Of a stretch of 64,000 bases of DNA, positions 48,840 through 60,735 are shown one piece after another (the first letter of the stretch is position 1; every line of letters starts with the position of its first letter). The stretch comes from Cristatella mucedo (lineage: Eukaryota > Bryozoa > Phylactolaemata > Cristatellidae), in assembly GCA_009760855.2 (NCBI GenBank), contig WPIO01000002.1:3435001-3499000 (forward strand), written 5' to 3'. The position numbers were made by a program, and so were the translations under genes. Below the pieces are notes generated by a model that saw only the letters and a program-made list of their open reading frames with translations, ran no database searches and had not been told where the DNA came from.

Positions 48840-49170
48840 GGATTGTGTCGGGCAACTTAAAGCCGACTGAAGTACTGACTGGCTGCCTGTACTTTGCAGC
48901 ATCCCTGTTGTGTGCGCCTACGGTTTCTGCTGTAATTAGCGAAGCGCCTGACACTAATGCACACGCCTCACCTGTGGCCAATAGTTAAGCCATTGAAGCA
49001 GCGCAGCGTCGGGCCACTAATGAAGGTTGTATTTCGTGTCGTCTGCTGCGATTGATCGAGCTCTCATATATGTGCCCGTTGAGAGGAATAAAGGAGAGTC
49101 TTTACCGCGAACGTTCGCCCGCTGTGTCTCCGCGAGACTCCCATTAGAACAGCCGCCACTGGAGACACTG
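48840..49170 (+). mobile_element. LTR-like repeat, copy 1
   Basis: Shares ordered blocks with 51530-51690: 'tgtaattagcgaa', 'ggccaatagttaagcc', 'gatcgagctc', 'cgttgagaggaataaagg' and 'gtctccgcgagactcc'. The AATAAA followed by a GT/CT-rich stretch recalls the R-U5 part of an LTR. No gag or pol was found beside it. Confidence 0.45.
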
Positions 49171-49534
49171 TCACACAACATCCCTTAATCACCAATCAAT
49201 GGGCCCAACTTCTCTTGCCAGTTCTTTCAACGTATGGAGCTAATCTGCTAACCTGCTGCTGCCACTGCTGAGATCTAAGTGAAATCGCCATTGGCAGAAG
49301 GCTTCCAAAGCCACCCTAGCCCTAGCACAGACTGATCTTACCTTCTATTGGAGCAGCAAAAGCGGTCCACGACGGTTGCTCTAATCATTATCGTGTGAGT
49401 CAACCCAATAATAAAGTCCCCTGAATAGACCTTCTGACGAAGATTGGGCCAGTCATTAACCACATCTGGACTGGAAAGGTGTGAGCCAATCAGCTCTGCC
49501 GTTTTAAAAAAAAATCCTAGCTGCTTAAACAGCC
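49171..49534. other. No assigned feature
   Basis: Nothing noticed. Confidence 0.4.
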
Positions 49535-49690
49535 TCTTTTTGTATAGCGACAGAAGAGCCTTTACGGCTATCACCACCGCTTGCAGTGGCGATAAAGGAT
49601 CGCCCACCACAGGAATCGAACCCACGACCTCGGGACCGAGGTCGTGAAAGCAACCGCCTTACCTAGTGTGCCATTACGGCTCACGTTTTT
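49535..49690 (-). mobile_element. SINE-2 copy
   Basis: 'tatagcgacagaagagcctt', 'gctatcaccaccgcttgcag', then the head 'gaatcgaacccacgacctcg' and 'aaccgccttacctag'. Closest to the copy at 34436. Confidence 0.82.
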
Positions 49691-50124
49691 AGGTGAACAA
49701 TATCCTTGATTTTTATGAACGCACTGTTTACAACACATCTGATGTGGGCTCCCTGCAAGAGCACTCCAGGACTGTTTCCCAATCACCCACGAAGCCACAT
49801 TAGCTCGCTTGCGCTGCTAGATACTGACATTTTCGGTCAATCTCTCGTTCTCTTGAACGATGCTCCAGTGTTTTGCATCTCACTCGTACCTGTATATATG
49901 CATATACACATTTCTTTCGCAAGAAATATGCGATCTCCGGGCATCAAGATTTAACCTCTGATGTTTCAGTACTCATGCTGACCAACATTTCACGAGAGCT
50001 TAGGATTTTCGCAAGATAGCCATGTTAGTAGCAAATCGTGAATGCTATGACCGTGGTTTGCTTACCACTAGGAAAACTTGCAGAGACCCTGTTTGTTTAA
50101 GTATATGGGGCTATTTCCTGTTTC
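49691..50124. other. No assigned feature
   Basis: Short frames only. Confidence 0.4.
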
Positions 50125-51010
50125 CGACAAATACAAAGTCATAAAGACCATGTGGGAGTTACGCAGAAGAGTTTTGCATAGCACACTCACAGCCTAAGCG
50201 GCTTTGGGTACGCATTCGGTAGCCAACAGACTTCGTCTCACGCAACAAAGAGAAAGTGGGAAGCATAGCAGAGTCAGGAGAGCAGTTGAGGTAGTGAGTA
50301 GCATAGAAGTAGCAGCTTAGGACCGCTGAAAAGGATGTGCCATAGTCGGCAGTATGAGAGTAGTTGCCGTTGCGTAAGAATTGTGGAAGCGAGGTCCACA
50401 GGCTAGGACCTGCAGAGCGAAAGCTTCTGTCGCCAACGGTCTTTAAGCGGAGGAATGGGACAGCTAATTTATTGTCCACACAGGACCTGAGGGCGCGAAC
50501 AGGCTGAAACTGATGCAGCAGTTCAGCTAGGTACGAAGGAGCCAAGCCGTGGCGGGCCTTGCGGGTCAGCGTAAGAACTTTGCTCTGTATCCTTTGCTCA
50601 ACCGGCAACCATCCTAGCTCTTTTAGCAAAGGAGACACGTGCTCAAACCGCTGGGACTTGAAGACTAACCTTGCAGCCATATTCATAGTCCGCTGCAGTG
50701 GCATAATAGCTTTCTTTGGCAGCCCAGCCAAAAGGGAGTTACAATAATCAAGCCGAGACAGAACTAAAGAGCTAGTTAAATTTTTACAAGCCACTGTGGG
50801 AGACAGCTCCTAATCTTGGATAGGGATCGGATGTGATGGCTAGCTGTAGAGGCAGTCTTCTGAATGAAGCTTTTGAAATTGAGGCAGCTGTCGAACACGA
50901 CACCTAAATTTCGAGCACGTGGTGATGGTCGCACAATAGCATCACCTATTAGAACAGCAAAGCCTTTTAATCCAGCCTCACGCTTAGGGTGTCCTATGAG
51001 CAGCAGTTCG
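50125..51010 (-). mobile_element. L2-like LINE 3' part, family B, best copy
   Basis: A 211-codon open minus frame (50159-50794) encodes [39 protein letters not shown] and LGWLPVEQRIQSKVLTLT. This is the same post-RT region as family A but clearly a separate lineage. The 3' end ('taactcccacatggtc' on the minus strand) lacks the GCGC hairpin of family A. The copy ends in the 'cacgacacctaaatttcgag' section. Confidence 0.9.
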
Positions 51011-51479
51011 GCTTTATCATAATTTAATTTAATTTAAATACGAGGCATGCTATATTGAACGTGAGTAGCCATAGGCTCAAGTAGAACTGTTCGGTTTTGT
51101 TTTGTTCTATTGACCTTAAGCTCACTTCCCGGCGGCTGACATTAAAAATAATTTAACTCGTTCCTTTGTGAACTTCGAGACCATAATCTTTAATTCCCTT
51201 TAGCTAGTATTAAATGCATTGGTTTCTCCAATTCATATCGAACGCTGCTTAAGAAGTACAGGGCTACCGAATTCGGCTGAATGCCACTCACCAAATATCG
51301 CAAAAGCTACTGCCAGAGGAATTTAAAGGTAGACTGGCCAAGGCCGTCATCTTATCCGTGCATTAAACAACAGTTAGCCTCCGGTGCTCAAACTTTTAAA
51401 CACCGGTCGTAGATTTAACCCCTAAGCCTAAATGTAGTCGTGCGTTGCACATAGCAAGCGTGACGATACCTACTAAAGA
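51011..51479. other. No assigned feature
   Basis: Mixed sequence leading into LTR-like copy 2. Confidence 0.4.
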
Positions 51480-51700
51480 TCTCCCGCCGCTATACAAATG
51501 AAGCTGTTGAAGTTCGCTGGATGCAGGCTGGTGTTGTAATTAGCAAAATGTACTCCGCACCTGCGGCCAATAGTTAAACCGTTTGACGGCTGCCATGATC
51601 CATCGAGCTCCTGTATTTGTATGCGTTGAGAGAATGAAGATAGTCTCGTTCTCCGCTCACTTGTCTCTTTGAGACTCCATAAGAAGAGCCGCTGAAGCCG
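51480..51700 (+). mobile_element. LTR-like repeat, copy 2
   Basis: Blocks 'tgtaattagcaaaa', 'ggccaatagttaaacc', 'atccatcgagctcctgtat', 'cgttgagagaatgaag' and 'tctctttgagactcc' align in order with 48940-49145. It is diverged. Confidence 0.45.
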
Positions 51701-53110
51701 CATCAATCATACATCAGCCTACCGTTATTAAGTTTATTTTAATCAGCCCAATTTTAGACAGCCTCGGGGTAACGAGACCAGACTTCGACCGGCTGGTAGC
51801 CACTCATTATGATTTAGATCTAGCTAGCCGACGGAACTTGGCCCTAGCTCTTCCCTGTGCTCCTGCCATTAATGACATTAAAGGGCCCAAGGCTCCATGA
51901 CTGCAGCTTATTACTGATCTTTTCAACTGCTATCTCACGCGGCATTTTCCTCTCGGTTTAAGGCACTTGAAAATGGATATCATTCGCGCTTTCATTTGAC
52001 GTGTCAGTGCAGGCTTTCAGAGGGTTGTCGGAGGTCTTGGCGTTCTGCCTTTAAACTAAACACATGCGTCGTCAGGCTTAGGCTAAATATGCTTCAAAAA
52101 GGCAAAGAGGTTAGCCCCCTTCAGAGCTACAAAAATTGAACCAGCATAAAACTACACTTAGTTCAGCCATTTTAGTTTATGTACAGCAGGACATATTTGT
52201 ATCATTAATCAAGATAACCAAAGCCTGCAGGTCAACATCGTGCCGGAGGTGTAATTGGTTCACTGTTACTCCATCGAAGGTACATCTACAACTTCGAAAC
52301 TGCAGTTTACTACGCTCTGTTAAGCCAACTTCCAATTTGTGTATTGCCCAAGCTATTATTGAACCCTTTCTATAGCCCAGAAAAGAGACTTACAGCCTAT
52401 ACATCGACGTCAACAAATCAAATACATAAAATAAGGTCGTACTACAGAGTTCAATGTCGTACAATCCTCGGTACCTCGTTAAATTTCGAATCACGTTAAT
52501 AAATCTATTGGATTGTCTGCCACTACACCGGTCCGAGTTTATTGGTCATTGCTGCTATCAGTAAACAATTATAGCAGCTTCTTAAGTTAAGTATAGCCAC
52601 CCAGTCGATCTCATAGATTGATCCAACACCACTGACCTCAAAAAAGAGCTAGCCGGAGGCTGAAGCTCCCCCAACCCGTGCGAATCAACGTGTGGCTCCG
52701 ACAGCATCCAGATGGGCCTGCTGTAAACTATGCTGGTCTGCAAGCTTCCAAAATAAAGACAGCAATTAAGACACACACGAAAGTGTCCCAATTGATTGTT
52801 GTGGGATAGTGCAATCTGCAGCCCACGTTAAAGGCTATTATTCAAAGAATACTGGCAACCGGTGGTACAGCTAGTACGTGCATCATATAATTATAATAGT
52901 TAAAAATGTGTATAGCACTTAAAGATAACTATGTATCTCCCTGTGCATTTTGAATATGCTGGAAAAGCAGACCAATTGCTTATTGATAACATGCACAGTG
53001 TCAACATACATTTGCACACAAATAGCAATGTACTGATGCAAGTGCTTCGAGAAAACCACAGTGAGTTTTCGATTCTTTTCGATTGCCAAGTCAGGCCGTG
53101 TCGTCACGTC
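51701..53110. other. No assigned gene
   Basis: AT-rich. Frames 52136-52375 and 52931-53119 have no motif. Confidence 0.4.
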
Positions 53111-53645
53111 AGTCTGTAGTTAGTTCAAGGCTTTGGGAGCATACAAACTAAAGGCACGGTTGCCAAAGAATATGAGGCTGTTTAGAGGCAAAACTATCAC
53201 ATGAGTCAGAAGGGCAGATGACACGACGGGAAGCCTGGTGACTACAGGTGAGTCTGGCTACAGCAAGATAATTAAGAGACCTGACAGTGAAGTGACAGAA
53301 AGTTAGTCACTACCAGCTTCGCGGGAAGCTACAGCAGGTCGGTGAGAAGTGGTGCAGTGTGTAAGTTGCAGCATTCATAACAGACAAGCCTAGCTGCAAA
53401 GTTGTGCATAAAAAGCAAGCATCAGGAAGAAGACGAAATGACGGCAGGAGACCTGCGAGTAGTAACAGAAGTTGAGAAGGGATGTCACACACGATAGACC
53501 ACCTTGACTGTGGTATCCCTATTTAAGCAGGCTCAAATTTTCGTAATGGTACGTAGCTAAAAGTAGGCCGACTTGAATGTAAAGCTGAGGTAATCATCTG
53601 CTGACGTGTAACTTTGGAACAAGGCACCTGCAAGAGATAGCAGGT
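53111..53645 (-). mobile_element. L2-like LINE, diverged family A relative
   Basis: 'gttcaaggctttgggagcat', 'acagacaagcctagctgc', 'ggtcggtgagaagtggtgca' and 'ggatgtcaca' keep family A order with many differences, so this is an older copy or a sister subfamily. Confidence 0.75.
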
Positions 53646-53867
53646 TTTTAAATAGCAAATATGGTAGCCAGCAAGAGCAGAGGCTAAACGGGAACCCGTT
53701 TAAACTTGTGAGTATCATGCGAAATGCAGTTAGAAACCTCGTCTGCCTGAAGAGGACAGCACCAAACCAGGATTCTGAAAAATAGCATCGACAATCAAAG
53801 GGCAGGAAGTACAGAATCAGAAGCTTACACGGTAAGAGACACTATAGAACTTAGCATAGTCAAGTTA

Positions 53868-54035
53868 AGGTTAGCTGATTCAACAGCCTATTTTTTATAT
53901 ATAGCAGCAGAAGAGCCTTAATGACTATCACCAACACTAAAAGCCGGAAATAACGGATCGCTTGCTTCAGGCTTGAACCCACGACCTTGGTGAAGTGCAA
54001 GCACCTTAACCCTAGGCTAAGAGCCAGGGTTAGAT
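53868..54035 (-). mobile_element. SINE-2 copy
   Basis: 'gttagctgattcaacagcct', 'cagaagagccttaatgacta', then 'cttgaacccacgaccttgg' (B box, minus strand). Confidence 0.75.
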
Positions 54036-54612
54036 AGAAGTGACAAAACGAATCGCACGTCTTCAGGCCCCAGATTACGAGGCCCAGTGCATTGGTCTCT
54101 CAGAACCAACCAAGAATGTATACCTACTGAATAAACCTCGAAGATAAAACACAGATAAAACAAATGCTTTCTAATGGTTTACTTTGAGATGTGTTTGAGC
54201 TAGCCCAGCTGTTGAAGACTGTTTCTATTACACCAGAAAATGTCAACAACAGCAACGACGAGTAAAAGACGGATAAATGCTAAGAGCCTTGACCGAATGC
54301 TACATGTGTAATAAAACCAACTGCAGCAAATTCTGCATCGAGTGCAGGTTGTGAGGTACTCATATTTAAACTACACACCATTGCACTTATAATGCGATAT
54401 CATTAGACAGTATCTCACGAAACATTGCGATGGGGCATGCTTTGATCAAGTAAACAAGACTTGGAAGTTGTATTCACAAATATAACATGTGCTACTGCCT
54501 TTTCCAGGAATGACCTATTATTAACTATGGCCTGAAACACTTGCCTATCAGTAAAGAGCACTTGAGCAGCTTCATTTTGGAATAAAAATGCACAATTGTA
54601 TGTAATAGGGTG
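54036..54612. other. Downstream of the transmembrane gene
   Basis: This should hold its 3' untranslated region. No canonical AATAAA was seen on the minus strand. Confidence 0.4.
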
Positions 54613-55073
54613 TCAAGACGCCAAATCAGTTTCTTGCTCAGGCGAACGCTGAGCAACGCCAAAACTGCCCACAGGAAAATACACAGCCGAATGTGCTGCG
54701 CTTGCTAACGGTGATCGAGACACTTGCAGGTCGGCAGCTTGGCAGTTAGTACGAGTCGATATCAGGTTCAATGGTGAAGCCGTAGTCAGCATAGGTGAGC
54801 TTAAAAGTGTTTTCAGACTACCAGCAGACACATCAGGAGAGTACATCTGCACACTGCCACGGTGGCCACTTCGCCGAAGGTTGGCCTCGGTGCAGATTGC
54901 TTGGCCGTCGAGTTTGCCACTATCTACGCCATCGTTACACATAAAAGTTGCATCCTCTGACATGTCCAAACCATACGAAATCAAGCATAAAGGTGGGTCA
55001 ATGGTCATGACGTCGGCATTAGACGGTTCTGCTGAAACTGCGTTGGGCTGAGTGCCGGGAGTGTCGTGAGCTG
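54613..55073 (-). CDS. Unknown transmembrane protein, last exon
   Basis: Acceptor TTAATTTTTGTAG|CA, then 153 codons to a TGA. The two leading bases complete the codon left by the exon ending at 61438, so the two exons can be joined directly. The translation is hydrophilic and Ser/Ala/Asp-rich (HDTPGTQPNAVSAEPS, RRSGHRGSVQMYSPDVSAG), as expected of a disordered cytoplasmic tail. Additional small exons between 55073 and 61438 cannot be excluded. No family recognised. Confidence 0.6.
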
Positions 55074-56985
55074 CTACAAAAATTAACAAAATGCACACGT
55101 TATACACCCTACTAAGCTGGCCTGCCACCCAACTTATCGTTTGGCTGCTGGCGTAACAGCAATAAATAGTTTCAAGAGCACCAAAAACCTGCTGTCATCC
55201 ACTATAATGTCTCATATAGCGAGAGCTTCAAGAGACTACTATTCTGTGCTCCAAGAGTGGCAAACAACTGTTATTCTCCGTATTAGATAGTAATTAAGAC
55301 TAAAAATGGAACTATAGAAGTCTTGATGAATGGGTGGGGTGCTGCCTTAATCTATTGATAGGAGGTGTGGGCAGGAGGAGCAGAGCAAGAAGAGTTCTTT
55401 TACGAAGCATATTCTATCCTTGACTTTATTGATGGTCGAGATGCATGTACATCGAACCATAATTAGATACAACATGCTGGCAATGTGACAAAAAAGTCCA
55501 CAATTGAGGCGATTCCTATTGCCAACCATACAAAACAACGAGTCTTCAACTATCGACCAGATCAGTTGCAGCCCAAAGGGTGATCACGAGTGCTTTGCAT
55601 CGAGACAAGTAGCATCACAATGTCCTGGAGCTACAGCTCTTGATTGGGGGCCTGTCACCAAGGCAATTTCTCATCTGCTGCCCAAGTGACCAAGCCAAAT
55701 ATAATAAAGACCATCAGAATTAATGCCAACAAAAAGAAAGATCTCGGAAATGAAAGGATTTAATCACAACCTTGTCAGTTAGTTGAGATCTTCGAGCGAT
55801 TATGATGTAGGAGATGAGCACAGAGGATAGAAGAAACATATGCAACATTTGCGACAGAAAAAATGTCTATCGCATGACTGGAAGTAATGTTGTATACCCA
55901 TTCTAGCGTATGCCAGAAAAAAATCAGGGGAACTTTTAGCGTTGCATTACAATTCGGGCCCAGACGTCCATTGACATAGTGGTAATCTCAGCCCAGCTGG
56001 TGAGCCATGCCTACTGTCGAGCAAGGATTCCATCCGAGACTTGGGTTGTCAAGTACTCTAATCTTACCTTCAGTATCATTCTGTTTTGACCTTGTCATAA
56101 GTGAGGCATTTGCTGAGCTTTGACAGCACGAAGCTCCCGGCCACTCCAGTCTTTACCTGTTATAGAGTTTGTGGAATGCTACGTTTCTGTTGAGCTTCGG
56201 TTGTCTGGCACCGAGTGGCTTGCTTTGTTGCTTGTTTTTCTCATTGCCGTCTGTGATAGGTATGCTTACATTATGCTTGCTTTGATCCTTATTGTTCCCA
56301 ATTGCTACGAAAACTTGCCGATCCACTATGGCAGCAGAAACCACAAGTTGCGTTGCATACTGACAGTAGCCTGCACCCGTGACATACTTAACTTTGCTTT
56401 GGAAGGCGGGCCTGAGTGACTGCTGACCTAGCTGGTGAGCTTGCCCAACTGACCACCAAGCTTAGTGTTAGTTTTAAGTTATAGGGGAAAAAACTGTATA
56501 GGCAGAAAAATGATAACTTATCAGAATTATAGATCTATTTTCCTATGAAAGAAAAATTGATCATTTTATGAAATTTATTCATCAGCACCAGGTAGCAAAT
56601 CACTTTTGAATAGTGTGTTGGGAACGTCCAGATGTGCTGACCATCTTTAAATTTACATTTACAATATAATCAGCCCTCCCCCATGAAGAATCAAAGGCAG
56701 ATTTTATTTATGCATGTCCATCGCTTACCAAAGGTAGATGCAGCAAGGCATTCTCAATGTCATCTATTAGTGCATTTTGCAGCTGCACATCAAAATTATC
56801 TCCCCCTTTTTGACATTACTAATCACTGCTGTATTATAGTAGTAGTAAGGTAAGATTATCACAAGGTCATAGTATAAGGGTGTCGTTAGTGACTGTGCCG
56901 GACTGACTAACTAACCTAGCATGGGTGATGAGAAATTCCCACCACAGGATCTCACTAGCATTATTAGAGATCCATAAACCACTTT
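55074..56985. other. Intron of the transmembrane gene, no feature
   Basis: 56120-56419 (+) encodes a hydrophobic stretch (LALLLVFLIAVCDRYAYIML) but has no context for a gene. Confidence 0.35.
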
Positions 56986-57565
56986 TTCCAAGGTCTTCCA
57001 ACTAGTAGGTGACACTAGACTTGCCCATAAATATTAGTTTGGCCTTATCATCGTACAGCTTCAGAAAGTTAGTGGCCAGCAAAGAGCAAATGTCGCCGAT
57101 GCATGTTGCAAGCGAGGTAAGTGAATCATGGTCTAGCGGTTAAGGTGCTCGACCCGACTAAGGTCTGACTGAGGTCGTGGGCTCGAGCCCCGAGGCATAT
57201 TTGAAGCGCCTGAATAGAGATTAAGTTCTCTTGGGGCGCTATATAAATGAATTATATATATATTATATATATATATATATATACACAAACCAATGCTGAT
57301 ATGGGTCAAAAGATAGGCAAAGCTGAGTGTCATCTGCATGGAAATGGAAGCCAAGCAGATTGTGTTTGGCGATTATATCGGCCAGAGGGCGAGTAAAGAG
57401 AGTGAAAAAAATGGGACCTGACACTGAAACCTGAGGTACCTCATTCTTTAAGAGCTTCCCGGATGACCGACATTAACATCTACGCTCTGACATCTCTCAC
57501 TGAGGTAGGAACTAACCAAGTTTAGCTGAGTGTCAATGATAGCTAGGCATGTTAACAGGTACTGC
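56986..57565 (-). mobile_element. Third L2-like lineage (C), split by a SINE-1
   Basis: 56990-57118 ('ggccttatcatcgtacag', 'aagttagtggccagcaaaga') and 57290-57560 ('gagtgtcatctgcatgga', 'tgtgtttggcgattatatcg', 'ctgaggtacctcattctt') match consecutive RT parts of family A (compare 44990-45260). They are separated by a SINE-1, which inserted into the LINE. Confidence 0.78.
57121..57285 (+). mobile_element. SINE-1, best copy
   Basis: The head 'catggtctagcggttaaggt' (A box) and 'gtcgtgggctcgagccccga' (B-box region) are followed by 'gaagcgcctgaatagagatt', 'aagttctcttggggcgctat' and an AT array. It shows the full tRNA head, hairpin and repeat tail architecture. Confidence 0.9.
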
Positions 57566-57797
57566 AACAGGATCTGGTGGTCAATTGTGAAATAAACAGA
57601 AGTCGGTCAAATGGGATATGTCAGTGATACTAGAGCAAGCACCTTAAAAGCGCCACAGCTTCGTCAGCAAGCGTATGAAAACAGTCCACCACTGGCAAAA
57701 TCCACACTATATGCAAGGTTCGACCTTATTTAGATAAACTTAAACCACTTTCTCATGCAATACAATTTCGTAAGGGAAACGGTTCTCTTTATAGATC
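57566..57797. other. No assigned feature
   Basis: Nothing noticed. Confidence 0.4.
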
Positions 57798-57799
57798 GG

Positions 57800-57842
<43 letters not shown>
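57798..57842. repeat. (TA)n microsatellite
   Basis: About 40 bp of pure TA. Confidence 0.95.
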
Positions 57843-57843
<1 letters not shown>

Positions 57844-57905
57844 AATCAATCGGTAGAGCACCGGATCAGAAAATATGAGGTAGTGAGATGAATCCCTGTT
57901 CGAGC
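57843..57905 (+). mobile_element. tRNA-like fragment, probably a SINE head
   Basis: 'aatcggtagagcaccggatc' resembles a tRNA D-arm/A-box region and 'gaatccctgttcgagcc' a B box, about 30 bp apart. No acceptor stem pairing was seen, so it is not a functional tRNA gene. Confidence 0.45.
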
Positions 57906-58957
57906 CGAAATTATTCTGCTCTGTCCCATGAGAGATGGATGTCGGCAGATTTTTTTTTAAACCATGTAAGCACAAATTGATCAAATGAAACAGTACCACA
58001 TAAACAAGAAACCTTGCAGCAGCAGATCAAAAAAGCCCAAATCAGATTGATTGCAAAGCAAGAATCCGAGATACTGCAAGGCTTACTTTTACCTCTACAT
58101 TTAGGCACTAGCCTGAAGCACTGATTCAGACAAAATATATAAGGCACAGTAAGGGTTTCCAAGGTGGTTAGTGCACACATAAATTGAATTTTCAGTGACA
58201 TCTGACATCTTGCATTTATATACGCTGTCGTACAAAGTATCGATACAAAGAGAGGAAAAAACCGAGCATGGTAAGCTAGCGCCAACACGACAAAACATCA
58301 CTGTGCCTCAAGTCCGAGTACAATGCAGCACTCCATAGGCAAAGCAAACGATTTTTGAGCAGAGTAAAAAGCATGATGCCAACCTGACCAGCATTCACTA
58401 TAGCTTGCTTCAGTTATGCTATAGCAAGCCGAGGGGGTGCATCGTCACAGGTAAGAAGCATAATAGCTGGCCTAGTTGCAGCACCGAAGGTCGATTGGGA
58501 TGCTAGAACAGTAAAGCGCTCAGACGATGGCAGACGAATGCTGCAGGGCTTTAGGGTGGGAGCAACCAAACCACAATTTATCAGCAATATCTCGATCGCC
58601 TGCTTGACGGCCTTGAGGTTGAAGGCATGCTAGCAAGCATTAAAACTCATTTTTAGCACGACAACATGTATCTCATTATTTCGGCACAATAATAGTGTTG
58701 AGAATAACCGAGACCGGCAAAACCACAAGAGTGAAGCAGAACCACTGAAGTGGGTAAATGACAGATAGCAGTGAAAGGCAGGTAGTGTAAGACCGGTGGT
58801 GGGCTGCCCATAAATGCTTGCGGTCAAATCTGTTGTTAAAGTGAGTGCCCCCAATATCACCGACTCATCTGCAACTCGCGCGACCTACTCCTGTTGATTT
58901 ACCATTGACCAACGGATCCTTTTAGAGTACCTTTCGGCATGCCTAGCGATCACTGGC
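57906..58957. other. Intron of the transmembrane gene, no feature
   Basis: A 125-codon minus frame (57911-58288) has no motif. Confidence 0.35.
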
Positions 58958-59237
58958 ATGCTGATCTATCGGGTTACGTCCTATACCAGTGAGAGATGTC
59001 AGAGTGTATATGTCTGTCGGTCATCCAGGAAGCTCTTACTTGAAGTACCTCAGGTTTCGGTCTCAGGCCCTTTCTTTTCCTTAGCCGAACTGCCGCACCA
59101 GTTCCTGCCTCCTCGTGCCCTCAGGTTCTCCGTGGACAATAAATTAGCTGTTCCTTCCCTCAACTTAAAGACCGTTGATTTTGCTCTGAAGGTCCAAGAC
59201 TGTGGAACTCACTTTCACAAAGACACTGGAACGGGTC
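58958..59237 (+). mobile_element. Mosaic of lineage C and family B LINE pieces
   Basis: 58970-59085 mirrors lineage C at 57420-57510 ('gagagatgtcagagtg', 'gaagtacctcaggtttcgg'). 59085-59200 is family B ('gccgaactgccgcaccagtt', 'gacaataaattagctgttcc'). Family A starts at 'gacactggaacgggtcgtgg'. Three lineages are joined within 280 bp. Confidence 0.75.
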
Positions 59238-60735
59238 GTGGCGGACCAGCTGAACTCACATATTGAAACTTCAAACCTTGGTAGTAAAGTTCTAGTCTGA
59301 GTTTAGAGCTAATCATCCATAGAATCAGCACTGCTTAGTGTGTACAACGACCTACTTAGGAATGCAGACATGGGTAGAGTATCGCTGCTTGTTTTGCTCG
59401 ATCTTTCGGCAGCTTTTGATGCTATCGATCACAAAATTCTTCTAGAGCACCTCTCATCTCGCCTGAGCATCACTGGCACTGCTCTGCTGTGGTTCAGGTC
59501 CTATCTCAGTGGGAGACTCCAGAGTACTGATGTGAATGGACAAAGATCATCCGAGGTACTTCTGAAATATGGGGCACCTCAGGGCTCTGTGCTTGGTCTG
59601 GTTCTGTTCACGGTTTATACTCTCCCCTTTGCTGATGTGACTGCCAAGCACAATCTAGGCTTTCACTTCTATGCGGATGACACTCACTTGTACCTTTGCT
59701 TTGATCCCTCCCAGCCTTCGAGCACCTCGAATTCTCTCAACTCACTTGCTGCATGTATTGATGACATCCGCACATGAATGGCAGCATATTTTCTAAAACT
59801 AAACGAGGATAAAACTAACGTACTAGTTATGGGAAAACCCAGCCTGATTCAGAAATTGGAAAGGCTAACGGTCAAAATCGACTCTGCCAGCATATCTCCT
59901 GTTGAATCAGCTCGAAATCTAGGTGTCATGTTCCAAAGCGACCTCTCGTTAGACGACCGCATCAGCTCCACAGTCAAGTCTGCCTACTTTCAGCTACCAA
60001 ACATTGCTAAAATTCGGGATTATTTAGATATGGGTACTACGTCCAAGTTGGTCCATGCACTTGTGACAGTCTTAACTTCTGTAACTCACTGCTTGCTGGC
60101 CTACCGGCATGTGCAATCAGGCGATTACAACTGGTGCAAAACTCTGCAGCTAGGCTTGTGTCGTGAGCGACGCAGTTGCCACATCACACCACTTCTCGCC
60201 GACCTGCACTGGCTACCAGTCAAGCAACACATCGACTTTAAGGTTTTGTCGCTCACTTTTAGTTCACTTCATTCTTTGGCTCCAGCCTATCTCTCAGATC
60301 TACTCCCTCACCAGGCTAAGCATCGTACCACCCACTTTTCGGAATCCAACAGTTTACCAATACCTCGTACAAACCTCGGAATCCTATGGAGACCGTGCAT
60401 TTAGTTCGTATGCTCCCAAAGCCTGGAACTCACTCCCGACTTGCGTCAGAACACCCCCTGACTTGAGCACATTTAAAAAGAACTTGAAAGCACCTATTTA
60501 GGACAGCATTTAGTGGGTCCCCGTGATTCGTCCTTCATGTGCTTATGCGTACTGACACTGTGCATGCTGCCACTAACCATATTTGCATGCTGACCCTAAC
60601 CATGTTATTCATTTTGTTTATCAAGCATGACATTACTCACCATTCAATCGCGTTTCCCTGTGCAGCAAATGTAAAGTGCCTAGAAAGAGATTGAGTTCTC
60701 TGAGGGTGCTTTATCAAGTGCATTATTATTATTTC
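59238..60735 (+). mobile_element. L2-like LINE, family A, RT to tail
   Basis: The first frame (59340-59777) holds the RT core: LLDLSAAFDAIDHKILLEHL, GAPQGSVLGLVLF and FYADDTHLYL with both catalytic aspartates. It stops at a TGA (59775-59777) where other copies have TGG. The next frame (59778-60404) continues NEDKTNVLVMGKPS and HITPLLADLHWLPVKQHIDF. A further frameshift precedes the tail hairpin and TTA repeat. It needs few changes from an intact coding state, so it is among the younger copies, but it lacks the 5' part and is not functional. Confidence 0.92.

Noticed and set aside
56120-56419. Membrane protein gene on the + strand
   Set aside because: It has one hydrophobic stretch but no start context, no splice sites and no neighbours, and lies in the intron of the minus-strand gene.
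57843-57905. A functional tRNA gene
   Set aside because: A- and B-box-like parts are present but I could not pair an acceptor stem or find a normal anticodon arm. A SINE head is more likely.
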